From: Janthinobacterium saanense
GTDB lineage: Bacteria > Pseudomonadota > Gammaproteobacteria > Burkholderiales > Burkholderiaceae_D
NCBI RefSeq assembly: GCF_014200675.1
Contig: NZ_JACHCI010000006.1
Span: forward strand, 190,921 to 254,920
DNA length: 64,000 nt
Direction: 5' to 3'
The position numbers were made by a program, and so were the translations under genes. The first letter of the stretch is position 1. Each line of letters begins with the position of its first letter. Positions 1 through 8,540 of the stretch are shown here, piece by piece. The notes beneath the pieces are model-generated. The model was not told the DNA's origin, made no database searches, and saw nothing but the letters and a program-made list of their open reading frames with translations.

Positions 1-786
1 GGCGCAGAAGCCGCCGACGGGTTTGAGCTTGGTGATCTTCTGGCCCATGGTCTTGACGATGCGCCAGCCACCGAACAGGGTGCCGAAGCTGATCGCCGTG
101 TAGCACGAGATGATGACCCACAGCGGCGGCATCTGATCCGCCACGTTCGAATAACCGGCGGCGATCAGCAGCATCCAGATGATGCCGATGGTTTTTTGCG
201 CATCGTTGCCGCCGTGGCCCAGGCTGTAGGCTGCGGCCGAGAACAATTGCAGGCGGCGGAACCATTTATCGACCTTGCGCGGCGTCGAACGCACGAAGAC
301 CCACGACACGATCAGCATCATGATGGAGCCGAAGATAAAGCCCAGCAAAGGTGAAATGACGATGAAAGCCACGGTTTTCCACAGGCCGCCCGCAACCAGC
401 GCGCCGGTGCCCGACTTGGCAACTGCAGCGCCCACCAGGCCGCCGATCAGCGCGTGCGAGGACGACGAGGGAATCCCGTAGTACCAGGTAAACAGGTTCC
501 AGAAGATGGCGCCCATCAGCGCACCGAAAATCACGTACTGGTCGACTACAGTGGGGTCGATCGTGCCCTTGCCGACGGTGGTGGCTACGGTCAGCTGGTG
601 GAAAATGAAAATGGCGACAAAGTTGAAGGTGGCGGCCATGGCAACGGCCGTCTGCGGTTTCAATACGCCCGTCGAGACCACCGTCGCAATCGCGTTGGCG
701 GCATCGTGGAAACCGTTCATGAAGTCAAACAGCAGCGCCAGGGCGATCAACAGGCCTAGCACGTAAATGCTGATTTGTATGGTCAT
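1..786 (-). CDS. pit: PiT family inorganic phosphate transporter (3' end outside window)
   Basis: Inner-membrane low-affinity phosphate permease. Translating the minus strand from the ATG at 786 gives 262 residues with no stop, so the C-terminal part lies beyond base 1. The two PiT signature repeats are visible: GFHDAANAIATVV near residue 25 and GHGGNDAQKTIG near residue 195, separated by several hydrophobic helices. The PhoU-like gene lies 43 bases upstream on the same strand, the usual pairing for this transporter type. The family assignment is firm. The exact ion preference cannot be read from the sequence. Confidence 0.93.
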   Translation of the reverse strand, partial: MTIQISIYVLGLLIALALLFDFMNGFHDAANAIATVVSTGVLKPQTAVAMAATFNFVAIFIFHQLTVATTVGKGTIDPTVVDQYVIFGALMGAIFWNLFTWYYGIPSSSSHALIGGLVGAAVAKSGTGALVAGGLWKTVAFIVISPLLGFIFGSIMMLIVSWVFVRSTPRKVDKWFRRLQLFSAAAYSLGHGGNDAQKTIGIIWMLLIAAGYSNVADQMPPLWVIISCYTAISFGTLFGGWRIVKTMGQKITKLKPVGGFCA

Positions 787-829
787 TATTGTATTCTTTT
801 CTGATTCTGGTTCAGGACAGGCCTAACGC

Positions 830-1456
830 TTACGCGTTTTCGACGATGATGCCTTCGATGATATTGGAGACATCTTCGCAACGGTCGGTCACGGTTTCCA
901 GAATTTCGTAGATCGCTTTCAGCTTGATCAGGTTGCGCACGTCCGGTTCGTCGCGGAACAGCTTGGACATGGCGGCGCGCATCACATGGTCGGCGTCCGA
1001 TTCCAGGCGGTCGATCTCTTCGCAGATGGCGACGATCTTGCGCGAGTTGTCCATGTTGTGCAGCAGGGCGACGGCGTCGCGCACTTTCTCGGTACAGGCC
1101 AGCACCAGTTCAGCCAGGCGCTTGGCTTCCGGCGTGACCGATTTCAGGTCGTACAGGGAAACAGTTTGAGCGGCATCTTCCAGCAAGTCCAGGATATCAT
1201 CCTGGCGCGTGATCAGTTGGTGAATATCATCGCGGTCGATAGGCGTGATGAAAGTCTTGTGCAGCATTTCCACGGTGGCGTAAGTGACTTTGTCTGCCTG
1301 TTTCTCAATGCTTTCGATCGCATGTACGCGGTTTTCCAGGTCATCGAAATTGGTCATCAGGCCAAGCATTTCTTTTGCGCCTTTAACGCACAGTTCTGCG
1401 TGCTGGTTAAACAATTCAAAAAACTTGCCCTCAGTGGGCATCAAGCGTCCAAACAT
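830..1456 (-). CDS. DUF47 / PhoU-like phosphate transport regulator
   Basis: A 208-residue all-helical PhoU-like protein of the DUF47 (TIGR00153) family, normally encoded with PiT transporters and thought to modulate phosphate uptake. I chose the ATG at 1456 (MFGRLMPTEGKFF), which matches the usual start of this family and has GGAG about 7 bases upstream. The open frame runs back to 1594, but the extra residues look like non-coding translation. The PhoU-type acidic helices (EEIDRLESDADHV, DRCEDVSNIIEGI) are visible. It is cotranscribed with the downstream pit gene. Confidence 0.9.
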   Translation of the reverse strand: MFGRLMPTEGKFFELFNQHAELCVKGAKEMLGLMTNFDDLENRVHAIESIEKQADKVTYATVEMLHKTFITPIDRDDIHQLITRQDDILDLLEDAAQTVSLYDLKSVTPEAKRLAELVLACTEKVRDAVALLHNMDNSRKIVAICEEIDRLESDADHVMRAAMSKLFRDEPDVRNLIKLKAIYEILETVTDRCEDVSNIIEGIIVENA

Positions 1457-1500
1457 GTCATTCTCCGTTAAGCATTGAGTCGTGTTATTTACTACAGAAA

Positions 1501-1525
1501 GCCGCCCCCGTTTTGCGGGGGCGGC
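1501..1525 (-). terminator. Hairpin terminator after dnaB
   Basis: A perfect 10-bp GC-rich stem (1501-1510 with 1516-1525) and a 5-base loop, 26 bases downstream of the dnaB stop. On the minus strand it is followed only by TTTCTGTAGT, so the U-tract is weak. It separates dnaB from the PhoU-like gene. Confidence 0.6.
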
Positions 1526-1550
1526 CAATGGAATTGCCAGTGCTGCTGTG

Positions 1551-2936
1551 TTAGTCGCCTTGGTACAGCGCCAGTCCACCACTGTAATTGCCAAATTTGG
1601 TGTACTGCCCCATGAAGGTGAGGCGGATGCTGCCGATCGGGCCGTTACGCTGTTTGCCGATAATGATCTCGGCAGTACCCTTGTCGGGCGAATCGGGGTT
1701 GTAGACTTCGTCGCGGTAAATGAACAGGATCACGTCGGCATCCTGCTCAATAGCGCCCGATTCGCGCAAGTCCGACATCACGGGACGTTTGTTCGGGCGT
1801 TGCTCCAGCGAGCGGTTCAGCTGGGACAGCGCGATCACGGGGCAGCCAAGTTCTTTCGCCAGCCCTTTCAAGCCCCGCGAAATCTCGGAAATCTCGGTGG
1901 CGCGGTTGTCGCCAGGGGTATTGGCCGACATCAGTTGCAAGTAATCGACGATGATCAGGCCCAGCTTGCCGCATTGGCGCGACAGCCGGCGTGAGCGCGC
2001 CCGCAGCTCGATCGAGTTCAAGGCGGGCGTTTCATCGATGTACAACTGCGCGTCATTCATCTTTTGAATCGCGTTGGTCAGGCGCGGCCAGTCTTCGTCA
2101 TTCAGGCGGCCAGTACGCAAACGGTGCTGGTCGAGCTGGCCGACCGAGCCCAGCATACGCATGGCCAGCTGGGCGCCGCCCATCTCCATCGAGAACACGG
2201 CGACCGGCAAGCCGCTGTCGATCGCCACGTTTTCACCGATATTGACGGAAAAAGCCGTTTTACCCATCGACGGACGGCCGGCCACGATCACCAGGTCGCC
2301 CGGCTGCAGCCCCGAGGTCATGCGGTCGAGGTCGATGAAACCGGTGGGCACGCCCGTGATTTCACTCTGGTTGTCACGGCTGTAGAGTTCGTCGATGCGC
2401 TCGACCACCTGCGTCAGCAGCGGCTGGATCGCGGTCCAGCCCTGGGCGCCACGGGCGCCTTCTTCGGCAATCGCGAAAATCTTCGATTCGGCTTCGTCAA
2501 GCATCTGCTTGACTTCCTTGCCTTGCGGGCTGAAAGCCGTGCCCGAGATATCGTCGGCCACCGTGATGAGCTTGCGCAGCACGCCGCGGTCGCGCACGAT
2601 CTCGGCATAGCGCCGGATATTCGCGGCCGATGGCGTATTTTGCGCCATCGCGTTCAGGTAAGCGAGTCCGCCCACGTCATCGGCCTTGCCGAGCTGGGTC
2701 AGGGTTTCAAAGACAGTAATGACATCGGCTGGCTTGGAAGCGTTAACCATCTTGACGATTTGCTCGAAGATGATGCGATGGTCATAGCGATAGAAATCCT
2801 CCGCGTGCATGAAGTCGGCAATGCGGTCGTACGCAGCGTTGTCGCGCAGCAAGCCGCCGATGACGGATTGTTCTGCTTCGATCGAATGCGGCGGAATACG
2901 GAGGGAATCCAGTTGTGGATCTGAGGGGGCGTTCAT
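1551..2936 (-). CDS. dnaB: Replicative DNA helicase DnaB
   Basis: Hexameric 5'-3' replication fork helicase of 461 residues, the normal DnaB length. The N-terminal collar domain is at about residues 10-120 (PPHSIEAEQSVIGGLL). The RecA-like motor follows, with Walker A GRPSMGKT at 220-227, Walker B in LIIVDYLQLM, and the typical DLRESGAIEQDAD segment near the C-terminus. It lies downstream of the rpsF-priB-rpsR-rplI operon but is separated from it by a strong terminator. That placement beside priB and ribosomal genes is common in betaproteobacteria. Confidence 0.98.
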   Translation of the reverse strand: MNAPSDPQLDSLRIPPHSIEAEQSVIGGLLRDNAAYDRIADFMHAEDFYRYDHRIIFEQIVKMVNASKPADVITVFETLTQLGKADDVGGLAYLNAMAQNTPSAANIRRYAEIVRDRGVLRKLITVADDISGTAFSPQGKEVKQMLDEAESKIFAIAEEGARGAQGWTAIQPLLTQVVERIDELYSRDNQSEITGVPTGFIDLDRMTSGLQPGDLVIVAGRPSMGKTAFSVNIGENVAIDSGLPVAVFSMEMGGAQLAMRMLGSVGQLDQHRLRTGRLNDEDWPRLTNAIQKMNDAQLYIDETPALNSIELRARSRRLSRQCGKLGLIIVDYLQLMSANTPGDNRATEISEISRGLKGLAKELGCPVIALSQLNRSLEQRPNKRPVMSDLRESGAIEQDADVILFIYRDEVYNPDSPDKGTAEIIIGKQRNGPIGSIRLTFMGQYTKFGNYSGGLALYQGD

Positions 2937-3028
2937 GGCGCGAATTATACCTGCTTCGGCGTCAAGGCAAAAAAAAAGGGCTAAAAATCAGCGAAAAATA
3001 CACGACAAATATACGAAAAGCAGGCGAC

Positions 3029-3054
3029 AAAAAAGCCGGGCGAACCCGGCTTTT
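3029..3054 (-). terminator. Rho-independent terminator of the rpsF-rplI operon
   Basis: Stem 3031-3040 / 3045-3054 (GCCGGG core extended by A-T pairs) with a CGAA tetraloop. On the minus strand it is followed by a run of six T. It lies about 40 bases after the rplI stop and ends the ribosomal operon before dnaB. Confidence 0.85.
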
Positions 3055-3093
3055 CATGCTGCGGCAACGCTGGCGGGACTGGCCCGCAGACGA

Positions 3094-3549
3094 TTACGCG
3101 TTCGCGTCAGCGACGACAGCGATAACAACTTCAACCACGACGTCGGTGTGCAGAGCAACCGAAACGTTGTGCTCGCCAACAACTTTCAGCGGGCCGGTAG
3201 GCATACGGATTTGTGCTTTTTCAACAGCAAAACCTTGCTTGCTCAGCGCTTCAGCGATGTCGAAGTTGGTGACGGAACCGAACAGACGGCCATCAACACC
3301 AGCTTTTTGAGCAACTTGAACGGTCAGACCGCTCAGTTTTTCGCCTTGGGCTTGCGATGCAGCCAGCTTGGCGGCAGCAGCTTTTTCCAGTTCAGCGCGC
3401 TTGACTTCGAATTCAGCCACAGCGGTAGCCGTAGCACGACGTGCCAGGCGTTGTGGGATCAGGAAGTTACGTGCGTAACCGTCTTTAACTTTGACGACTT
3501 CGCCGAGATTGCCGACGTTAACAACTTTTTCTAACAGAATGATTTGCAT
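3094..3549 (-). CDS. rplI: 50S ribosomal protein bL9
   Basis: Large-subunit protein that binds 23S rRNA near the L1 stalk. It has 151 residues, a normal length. The conserved N-terminal domain [19 protein letters not shown]...[10 protein letters not shown] is intact, followed by the long connecting helix ([13 protein letters not shown]) and the C-terminal domain. GGAG sits about 8 bases before the ATG. It is the last gene of the rpsF-priB-rpsR-rplI operon. Confidence 0.98.
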   Translation of the reverse strand: MQIILLEKVVNVGNLGEVVKVKDGYARNFLIPQRLARRATATAVAEFEVKRAELEKAAAAKLAASQAQGEKLSGLTVQVAQKAGVDGRLFGSVTNFDIAEALSKQGFAVEKAQIRMPTGPLKVVGEHNVSVALHTDVVVEVVIAVVADANA

Positions 3550-3576
3550 AGTTCTTCTCCAGGAATATCTGACCGA

Positions 3577-3867
3577 TTAAGCGTGGTGCAGATCGGTGTA
3601 TGGCAGCAGCGCGAGGAAGCGTGCGCGCTTGATTGCGGTGTCAACTTGGCGCTGGTAGTGCGCTTTGGTACCGGTCAGGCGTGCTGGCATGATCTTGCCA
3701 TTTTCCTGGACGAAATCTTTCAGCGTATCGACGTCTTTGTAGTCGACTTGTTCAACGTGTGCTGCGGTGAAGCGGCAGAACTTCTTACGTTTGAACAATG
3801 GGTTTTGCTGTTTGCGTTTTTCTTTAAGCTTGAGCTTATTTTTGTCGAACTTTTTACCGAATGCCAT
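3577..3867 (-). CDS. rpsR: 30S ribosomal protein bS18
   Basis: Small-subunit protein that forms a heterodimer with bS6 on 16S rRNA. It has 96 residues with a lysine-rich N-terminal extension and the family core ([51 protein letters not shown]). AGGAG precedes the ATG. The start is one base after the priB stop, so the two genes are tightly coupled. Confidence 0.98.
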   Translation of the reverse strand: MAFGKKFDKNKLKLKEKRKQQNPLFKRKKFCRFTAAHVEQVDYKDVDTLKDFVQENGKIMPARLTGTKAHYQRQVDTAIKRARFLALLPYTDLHHA

Positions 3868-3868
3868 G

Positions 3869-4207
3869 TCAGGCTCCTGTATCTAAAAATGCGCTAGTCT
3901 GTGTGACTGCACTAAAATCAATGATGTGAAACACCAAACTCTTGCTGTTGCGGCTTTTTCTGGCCAGGAAACCTGTGAACTGATACACACCTCCCAAGCT
4001 TGCCTGATTAAACCTGCCTGAAATTTCGCCAGCGGCAAGCGCGGCAAGTTCAAACTCGGTCAAACGGGCAATACCAGCCTCCATTTGCTGCGAACTGTGT
4101 TGCAATACTGCATTCACAATCGGCAAACCTGCCGGGGTATAGCGCAATATTTCACGCTCGGCAATGATGGCGGTAACTTGTAACTGGTTCAGCGCAGGTC
4201 CTGTCAA
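3869..4207 (-). CDS. priB: Primosomal replication protein N (PriB)
   Basis: Single-stranded DNA-binding OB-fold protein used with PriA in replication restart. It has 112 residues; the motif [21 protein letters not shown] fits PriB. The position between rpsF and rpsR is diagnostic. The frame opens with a TTG at 4207, three bases after the rpsF stop. No ATG or GTG start in that area leaves the conserved N-terminus intact, so translation is probably coupled to rpsF. It overlaps neither neighbour. Confidence 0.92.
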   Translation of the reverse strand: MTGPALNQLQVTAIIAEREILRYTPAGLPIVNAVLQHSSQQMEAGIARLTEFELAALAAGEISGRFNQASLGGVYQFTGFLARKSRNSKSLVFHIIDFSAVTQTSAFLDTGA

Positions 4208-4210
4208 AAA

Positions 4211-4597
4211 TTAAGCGGCGACGGCTGGAGCAGCTGCTGGTGCTTCGGTGCGGTGGCTTTTGGCCGCGTCTTCACGTTGTACCGATTTCATCATCGGCGA
4301 AGGAGCTGTTTCAGCTTTCTTCATTTTAACGGTCAGGTGACGCAACACGGCATCATTGAATTTGAATGCTGTTTCCAACTCGACCAGGGTCTCGTTGTCG
4401 CATTCGATGTTCAGGCAGATGTAGTGTGCTTTAGGCAGCTTTTGGATCGAGTAAGCCATTTGACGGCGGCCCCAATCTTCCACGCGGTGTACCGAACCGC
4501 CGCGGGTGGTTACGCTGGCTTTGTAGCGTTCGATCATCGCGGGCACTTGCTCGCTTTGGTCCGGATGGACGATAAAGACTATTTCATAATGACGCAT
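4211..4597 (-). CDS. rpsF: 30S ribosomal protein bS6
   Basis: Small-subunit protein that pairs with bS18. It has 128 residues. The N-terminal [25 protein letters not shown] and the [12 protein letters not shown] segment are typical. The C-terminus carries a variable low-complexity tail rich in Ala, Glu and Pro. AAGGAG lies 7 bases before the ATG. First gene of the operon, with its own promoter and leader hairpin. Confidence 0.98.
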   Translation of the reverse strand: MRHYEIVFIVHPDQSEQVPAMIERYKASVTTRGGSVHRVEDWGRRQMAYSIQKLPKAHYICLNIECDNETLVELETAFKFNDAVLRHLTVKMKKAETAPSPMMKSVQREDAAKSHRTEAPAAAPAVAA

Positions 4598-4627
4598 GCA
4601 AACTCCTTCAGGTCGGATTGATAATCG

Positions 4628-4655
4628 CCCACCTCGGCGTCAAGACGAGTGTGGG
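4628..4655 (-). promoter_or_regulatory. rpsF leader hairpin, candidate S6:S18 autoregulatory site
   Basis: In the predicted 5' untranslated RNA, CCCAC and CTCG (split by a bulged A) pair with CGAG and GTGGG around a 9-base loop; on the mRNA the 3' side of the loop reads CGCCGAG. Known S6:S18 autoregulatory leaders are hairpins with a conserved CCG in this position. The structure is seen. The role is inferred from its place about 30 bases upstream of rpsF. Confidence 0.5.
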
Positions 4656-4669
4656 AAGGTCAGCCGAAG

Positions 4670-4698
4670 ATTATAACCGCGATCGGCGAACTATTCAA
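4670..4698 (-). promoter_or_regulatory. Sigma70 promoter of the rpsF operon
   Basis: Minus-strand TTGAAT (4693-4698), a 17-base spacer, then perfect TATAAT (4670-4675). The predicted transcript start is about 65 bases before the rpsF ATG. It runs divergently from lexA. Confidence 0.75.
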
Positions 4699-4794
4699 CC
4701 GTCCCCTGTTTTACCCCTGCCTGGGCGGCGGCAAAGACAGTTTTCTTGGAAAATCTGGCAAAAAACCCGAAAGTCGCTTGCATAGTCGGCGATA

Positions 4795-4810
4795 CTGTAC
4801 AAAAATACAG
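4795..4810 (+). promoter_or_regulatory. LexA (SOS) box 1
   Basis: CTGT-N8-ACAG, a perfect match to the gammaproteobacterial and betaproteobacterial LexA operator core, with an A/T-rich spacer. It lies 41 bases upstream of the lexA ATG, so LexA should repress its own gene. Confidence 0.9.
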
Positions 4811-4811
4811 A

Positions 4812-4827
4812 CTGTTCATATAGACAG
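4812..4827 (+). promoter_or_regulatory. LexA (SOS) box 2
   Basis: A second perfect CTGT-N8-ACAG begins one base after the first box ends, as in the tandem operators of E. coli lexA. The centre-to-centre spacing is 17 bases. Confidence 0.88.
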
Positions 4828-4850
4828 CATTTTACGATGCCCCCAACCCC

Positions 4851-5489
4851 ATGATCAAGCTGACAGCACGACAAGAACAAATCCTGAACCTGATCAAGGA
4901 CGCGATTGAAAACACGGGCTTTCCTCCGACCCGCGCCGAAATCGCCACCGAATTGGGTTTCAAATCGGCCAATGCGGCCGAAGAGCATTTACAAGCGCTG
5001 GCGCGCAAGGGCGCCATCGAGATTTCGCCCGGCACTTCGCGCGGCATCCGCCTGATCGGCGCCGCCGCAGCCGAACCACTACTGGCCAGGGTACCGGCCG
5101 CACTACTGATGTCCTTGCCGCTGATCGGCCGGGTGGCCGCCGGCTCGCCCATACTGGCACAGGAAAACCTGGAAGCGAGCTACAACGTCGACCCGGCCCT
5201 GTTTTCATCCAAGCCCGACTTCCTGCTGAAAGTGCGTGGCTGGTCGATGCGCGACGCTGGCATCATGGATGGCGACTTGTTGGCCGTCAAAAAGATCGAC
5301 AGCGCCAAGAATGGCCAGATCGTCGTGGCCCGCATCGGCGACGAAGTTACCGTCAAGCGCTACAAGAAAACCGGTTCCGTGATCGAACTGTTCCCGGAAA
5401 ACCCGGACTTCAAGGTGATTACCGTCTCGCCGGAAGATGAGTTTGCGCTGGAAGGTTTAGCGGTGGGCCTCATGCGTAGCTGGCACTGA
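4851..5489 (+). CDS. lexA: SOS repressor LexA
   Basis: Transcriptional repressor of the DNA damage response that cleaves itself when stimulated by RecA filaments. It has 212 residues. The winged-helix DNA-binding domain is at 1-70 ([24 protein letters not shown]). The scissile Ala97-Gly98 lies in GRVAAGSP. The peptidase dyad is Ser132 (GWSMRDAGI) and Lys169 (EVTVKRYKK). The linker between domains (about 71-92) is somewhat long and hydrophobic. No good Shine-Dalgarno sequence precedes the ATG. Two tandem SOS boxes upstream indicate autoregulation. Confidence 0.98.
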   Translation: MIKLTARQEQILNLIKDAIENTGFPPTRAEIATELGFKSANAAEEHLQALARKGAIEISPGTSRGIRLIGAAAAEPLLARVPAALLMSLPLIGRVAAGSPILAQENLEASYNVDPALFSSKPDFLLKVRGWSMRDAGIMDGDLLAVKKIDSAKNGQIVVARIGDEVTVKRYKKTGSVIELFPENPDFKVITVSPEDEFALEGLAVGLMRSWH

Positions 5490-5643
5490 TTGAGCACACC
5501 TTCATAAACCTACTGCGCAGCCCACTCTCGGGCATCCGTTGCTCGCCATACCGAATGTATGGCTCCGCTACTCAACCCGATATTGGGCTTGCTCGCTACG
5601 GTTTCTGAAGGCGCGGGAACGCTGCCATATCGCGAGCAAAAAC
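5490..5643. other. Structured intergenic stretch between lexA and metZ
   Basis: No gene is supported. The stretch holds a 7-bp hairpin (GCCATAC 5545-5551 with GTATGGC 5557-5563). The octamer TTGCTCGC occurs at 5539-5546 and 5589-5596, and its complement GCGAGCAA at 5632-5639, so the second copy can form a long-range stem. Whether this is a small RNA, a degraded repeat or chance is unknown. Confidence 0.4.
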
Positions 5644-5679
5644 AAAGGGCCGCACAGCATTGCAGTGCGGCCCTTTTTT
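5644..5679. terminator. Bidirectional terminator between lexA and metZ
   Basis: A perfect 12-bp inverted repeat (5644-5655 / 5665-5676) with a 9-base loop. It is flanked by T-rich sequence in both orientations: six T on the plus strand and a T-rich run on the minus strand. It serves the convergent lexA and metZ genes. Confidence 0.85.
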
Positions 5680-5693
5680 ATAGTTTGGGCGTT

Positions 5694-6935
5694 TTATACG
5701 TCCAGCGCCTGGCTGAAGTCTTCCAATAAGTCGGCTTCATCTTCGATGCCCACCGAGACGCGTATCAAGGACTCGGCGATGCCCATGCTGGCGCGGCGCT
5801 CGGCGCCCATTTCATAGAAAATCGTGTGGGCGACGGGGATCACCAGGGTACGCGTATCACCAAGATTGCTGGCGGGAATGGCCAGATTCAAGCGATTGAG
5901 GAAATCGAAGCAGTCGATGCCGTCTTTCAGCTCAAAGCTGAACAGCGACCCATAGCTGCGGAACAAGTCCGTCGCCAGCGTGTGCTGCGGATGCGAAGGC
6001 AAGCCCGGGTAATGCACGGCTGCCACGCGCGGGTCGGCCTGCAACATGGTGGCCAGCGCCATTGCGTTCGAGCAGGTGCGGTCCATGCGCAAGGCGATGG
6101 TTTCCGCGCCCACGGCGATATGGTGCGCCGCTTCCGGGCCCAGCGAGGCGCCGAAGTCGCGCAGAGCCTTGGCGCGGATTTGCGCAATGCCCCACTGGGC
6201 CGGCGCGGCCTTTTTATAATTTTCAAAAATATTCGGGTATTGCGTCCAGTCAAACATGCCCGTATCGGTCAGGCTGCCGCCCAGTGCATGGCCGTGGCCG
6301 CCGATCGACTTGGTCAACGCATTGACCACCAAGCCCGCGCCCACCGATTTCGGGCGGAACAGATAGGGCGTAGTCATGGTGTTGTCGACCACGTACAAGA
6401 TACCTTTTTCACGGCACAGGTCGCCGATTTTCTTCAGATCGGCGATCTGGGTGCGCGGGTTGGCAATGGTTTCCACAAACACGATGCGCGTGGCGGGCGT
6501 AATCGCCGCCGCCACATTGGCGACGTCAGTGGCGTCGACAAAGGCCACATCTATGCCCTGCCCCGTAACGGTTTGCCACAGGCTATTGGTATTGCCAAAC
6601 AAAAAGGCCGACGACACAACCTGGTCACCGGCGCGCAGCAGCGATTGCACGATGGCGCCGATGGCGCCCATGCCGGTGGCGAAACACAGGGTGGCCAGGC
6701 CATCTTCCATCTTGTTGACCTTGTCTTCCAGCGCGGAGACGGTCGGATTGCCCTGGCGGCCATAGCGAAAGCCCGGCTCCTTGCCCTGGAACACGGAGGC
6801 CAGCTGGCGCGCATCGCCGTAGCCAAACGCTACCGAGGTATGCACGGGCTTGTGCAGCGAACCGTGCTCGATGCCCTTGCGGCGGTCGTTATGCAGGATG
6901 GTGGTGGTAAAGCCGTAGTTTTTTTTATTGGTCAT
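5694..6935 (-). CDS. metZ: Cys/Met metabolism PLP enzyme, probable O-succinylhomoserine sulfhydrylase
   Basis: PLP-dependent enzyme of the cystathionine gamma-synthase family, 413 residues, acting in methionine synthesis (homoserine ester plus sulfide or cysteine). The family features are FRYGRQGNPTVSALE near residue 56, VDNTMTTPYL, and NALTKSIGGHGHALGG with the PLP lysine. In Burkholderiales the gene beside purF is annotated metZ or cystathionine gamma-synthase family; the sequence alone does not decide between sulfhydrylase and synthase. The start MTNKKNYGFTTTILHNDRRKGIEHG fits homologues, but it lies only 10 bases after the purF terminator T-run and has no clear ribosome site. Confidence 0.85.
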   Translation of the reverse strand: MTNKKNYGFTTTILHNDRRKGIEHGSLHKPVHTSVAFGYGDARQLASVFQGKEPGFRYGRQGNPTVSALEDKVNKMEDGLATLCFATGMGAIGAIVQSLLRAGDQVVSSAFLFGNTNSLWQTVTGQGIDVAFVDATDVANVAAAITPATRIVFVETIANPRTQIADLKKIGDLCREKGILYVVDNTMTTPYLFRPKSVGAGLVVNALTKSIGGHGHALGGSLTDTGMFDWTQYPNIFENYKKAAPAQWGIAQIRAKALRDFGASLGPEAAHHIAVGAETIALRMDRTCSNAMALATMLQADPRVAAVHYPGLPSHPQHTLATDLFRSYGSLFSFELKDGIDCFDFLNRLNLAIPASNLGDTRTLVIPVAHTIFYEMGAERRASMGIAESLIRVSVGIEDEADLLEDFSQALDV

Positions 6936-6945
6936 GATTGCAGAG

Positions 6946-6971
6946 AAAAAAAAGCCCGGCGCAGGCCGGGC
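6946..6971 (-). terminator. Strong terminator after purF, inside the metZ leader
   Basis: Stem GCCCGGC/GCCGGGC (6954-6960 / 6965-6971) with loop GCAG, followed on the minus strand by eight T. It ends the transcript from purF just 10 bases before the metZ ATG. Confidence 0.85.
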
Positions 6972-6977
6972 AGAATA

Positions 6978-8501
6978 TTACGCTTCCGTCGTCGCCAGGT
7001 TCAGGTTCAGCTGGGAACGGGGTGTGTCTTCGGGCGCTGCCGCCTTCGGATGGTGGCGCGCGTATTCGAGGCGGTCCAGGTATTCCTGCGACACATCGCC
7101 CGTCACGTAGACGCCATCGAAGCATGATGCTTCAAAGTTGGTCAGGGCCGGGTTGACGTCGGCAATCGCCTGCTTGAGCGCGTCAATATCCTGGTAGACC
7201 AGGTAATCGGCCGTGATTTCGCGGCAGACTTCTTCCGTCGTGCGGCCGTAGGCGATCAGCTCGTCGCGGGTCGGCATGTCGATGCCGTACACGTTCGGGA
7301 AGATCACCGGCGGCGCTGCCGAGGCAAAAATCACTTTCTTGGCGCCGGCTTCGCGTGCCATCTGCACGATTTCACGGCTGGTAGTGCCGCGCACGATGGA
7401 ATCGTCGACCAGCAACACGACCTTATCCTTGAATTCGGATGGAATCGCGTTCAGTTTCTGGCGCACGGATTTTTTGCGCGCCGCCTGGCCTGGCATGATA
7501 AAGGTACGGCCGATGTAGCGGTTCTTGATGAAGCCTTCGCGGTACTCGATGTTCAGCGCCAGGGCCAGCTGGATGGCGGCCGGACGCGAAGAATCGGGTA
7601 TCGGCATGACCACGTCGATGCCGCCTTCCGGCAGTTCGCGGCGGATCTTTTCGGCCAGGTATTCGCCCATTTTCAGGCGCGTGGCGTACACGGAAGCACC
7701 GTCGATGACCGAGTCAGGGCGGGCCAGGTAGACGAATTCGAAGACGCAAGGGTTCAGGCTGGCGTTGTCGGCGCACTGGGCGCTGTGCAATTGCTTGTCT
7801 GCATCGATGAACACGGCTTCACCCGGGCCGATATCGCGCACGAAACGGAAGCCCATGCCTTCCAGGGCCACGGATTCGGAAGCGATCAGGTATTCGGTGC
7901 CCTGCTCCGTTTCATTGACGCCCAGGCACAAAGGACGGATGCCATGCGGGTCGCGGAAGGCCAGCAAGCCCACGCCGGCGATTTGCGCGACAGCGGCGTA
8001 ACCACCCTTGACGCGGCGGTTCAGCACGGTCACAGCTTTAAAAATCGCTTCCGGATCCAGGTTCAAGCCGGTGGTGGCGTTCTGGATTTCATGCGCTAGC
8101 ACGTTCAGCAACACTTCCGAATCGGAATCGGTATTGATGTGGCGGCGGTCGTTCTTGAACATTTCCTGCTTCAACTGTTCCCAGTTGGTCAGGTTGCCAT
8201 TGTGCGCCAAGGTGATGCCGAACGGCGCATTCACATAAAACGGCTGTGCTTCCTCTTCGCTCGACGAGCCGGCCGTCGGGTAACGACAGTGGCCGATGCC
8301 GGTTGTGCCTTGCAGCGAACGCATGTTGCGCGTACGGAAGACGTCACGCACCAGGCCATTGGCTTTGTGCATGGAAAACATACTGCTGTGATTGGTCGCA
8401 ATCCCTGCCGCGTCCTGGCCGCGATGTTGCAGAAGCAACAATGCATCATAGAGCAATTGATTGACAGGTTGATGGGAAACGACGCCGACGATGCCACACA
8501 T
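6978..8501 (-). CDS. purF: Amidophosphoribosyltransferase
   Basis: First committed enzyme of purine synthesis: PRPP plus glutamine gives phosphoribosylamine. It has 507 residues (E. coli 505). The N-terminal nucleophile Cys2 (MCGIVGVVSH) opens the class II glutaminase domain. The PRPP loop VLLVDDSIVRGTTS lies in the C-terminal phosphoribosyltransferase domain. There is no propeptide and no FeS cysteine pattern of the Bacillus type. It is downstream of cvpA, as in E. coli. Confidence 0.97.
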   Translation of the reverse strand: MCGIVGVVSHQPVNQLLYDALLLLQHRGQDAAGIATNHSSMFSMHKANGLVRDVFRTRNMRSLQGTTGIGHCRYPTAGSSSEEEAQPFYVNAPFGITLAHNGNLTNWEQLKQEMFKNDRRHINTDSDSEVLLNVLAHEIQNATTGLNLDPEAIFKAVTVLNRRVKGGYAAVAQIAGVGLLAFRDPHGIRPLCLGVNETEQGTEYLIASESVALEGMGFRFVRDIGPGEAVFIDADKQLHSAQCADNASLNPCVFEFVYLARPDSVIDGASVYATRLKMGEYLAEKIRRELPEGGIDVVMPIPDSSRPAAIQLALALNIEYREGFIKNRYIGRTFIMPGQAARKKSVRQKLNAIPSEFKDKVVLLVDDSIVRGTTSREIVQMAREAGAKKVIFASAAPPVIFPNVYGIDMPTRDELIAYGRTTEEVCREITADYLVYQDIDALKQAIADVNPALTNFEASCFDGVYVTGDVSQEYLDRLEYARHHPKAAAPEDTPRSQLNLNLATTEA

Positions 8502-8540
8502 GGTGTGCTCCTAAACTGTGCTACTGATTTTAAAAAAATT

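Noticed and set aside
5826..7127. A 433-codon open frame on the plus strand opposite metZ
   Set aside because: It is the antisense of a well-conserved gene, has no motif, and its composition (His/Arg/Gln-rich) is typical of shadow frames in GC-rich DNA.
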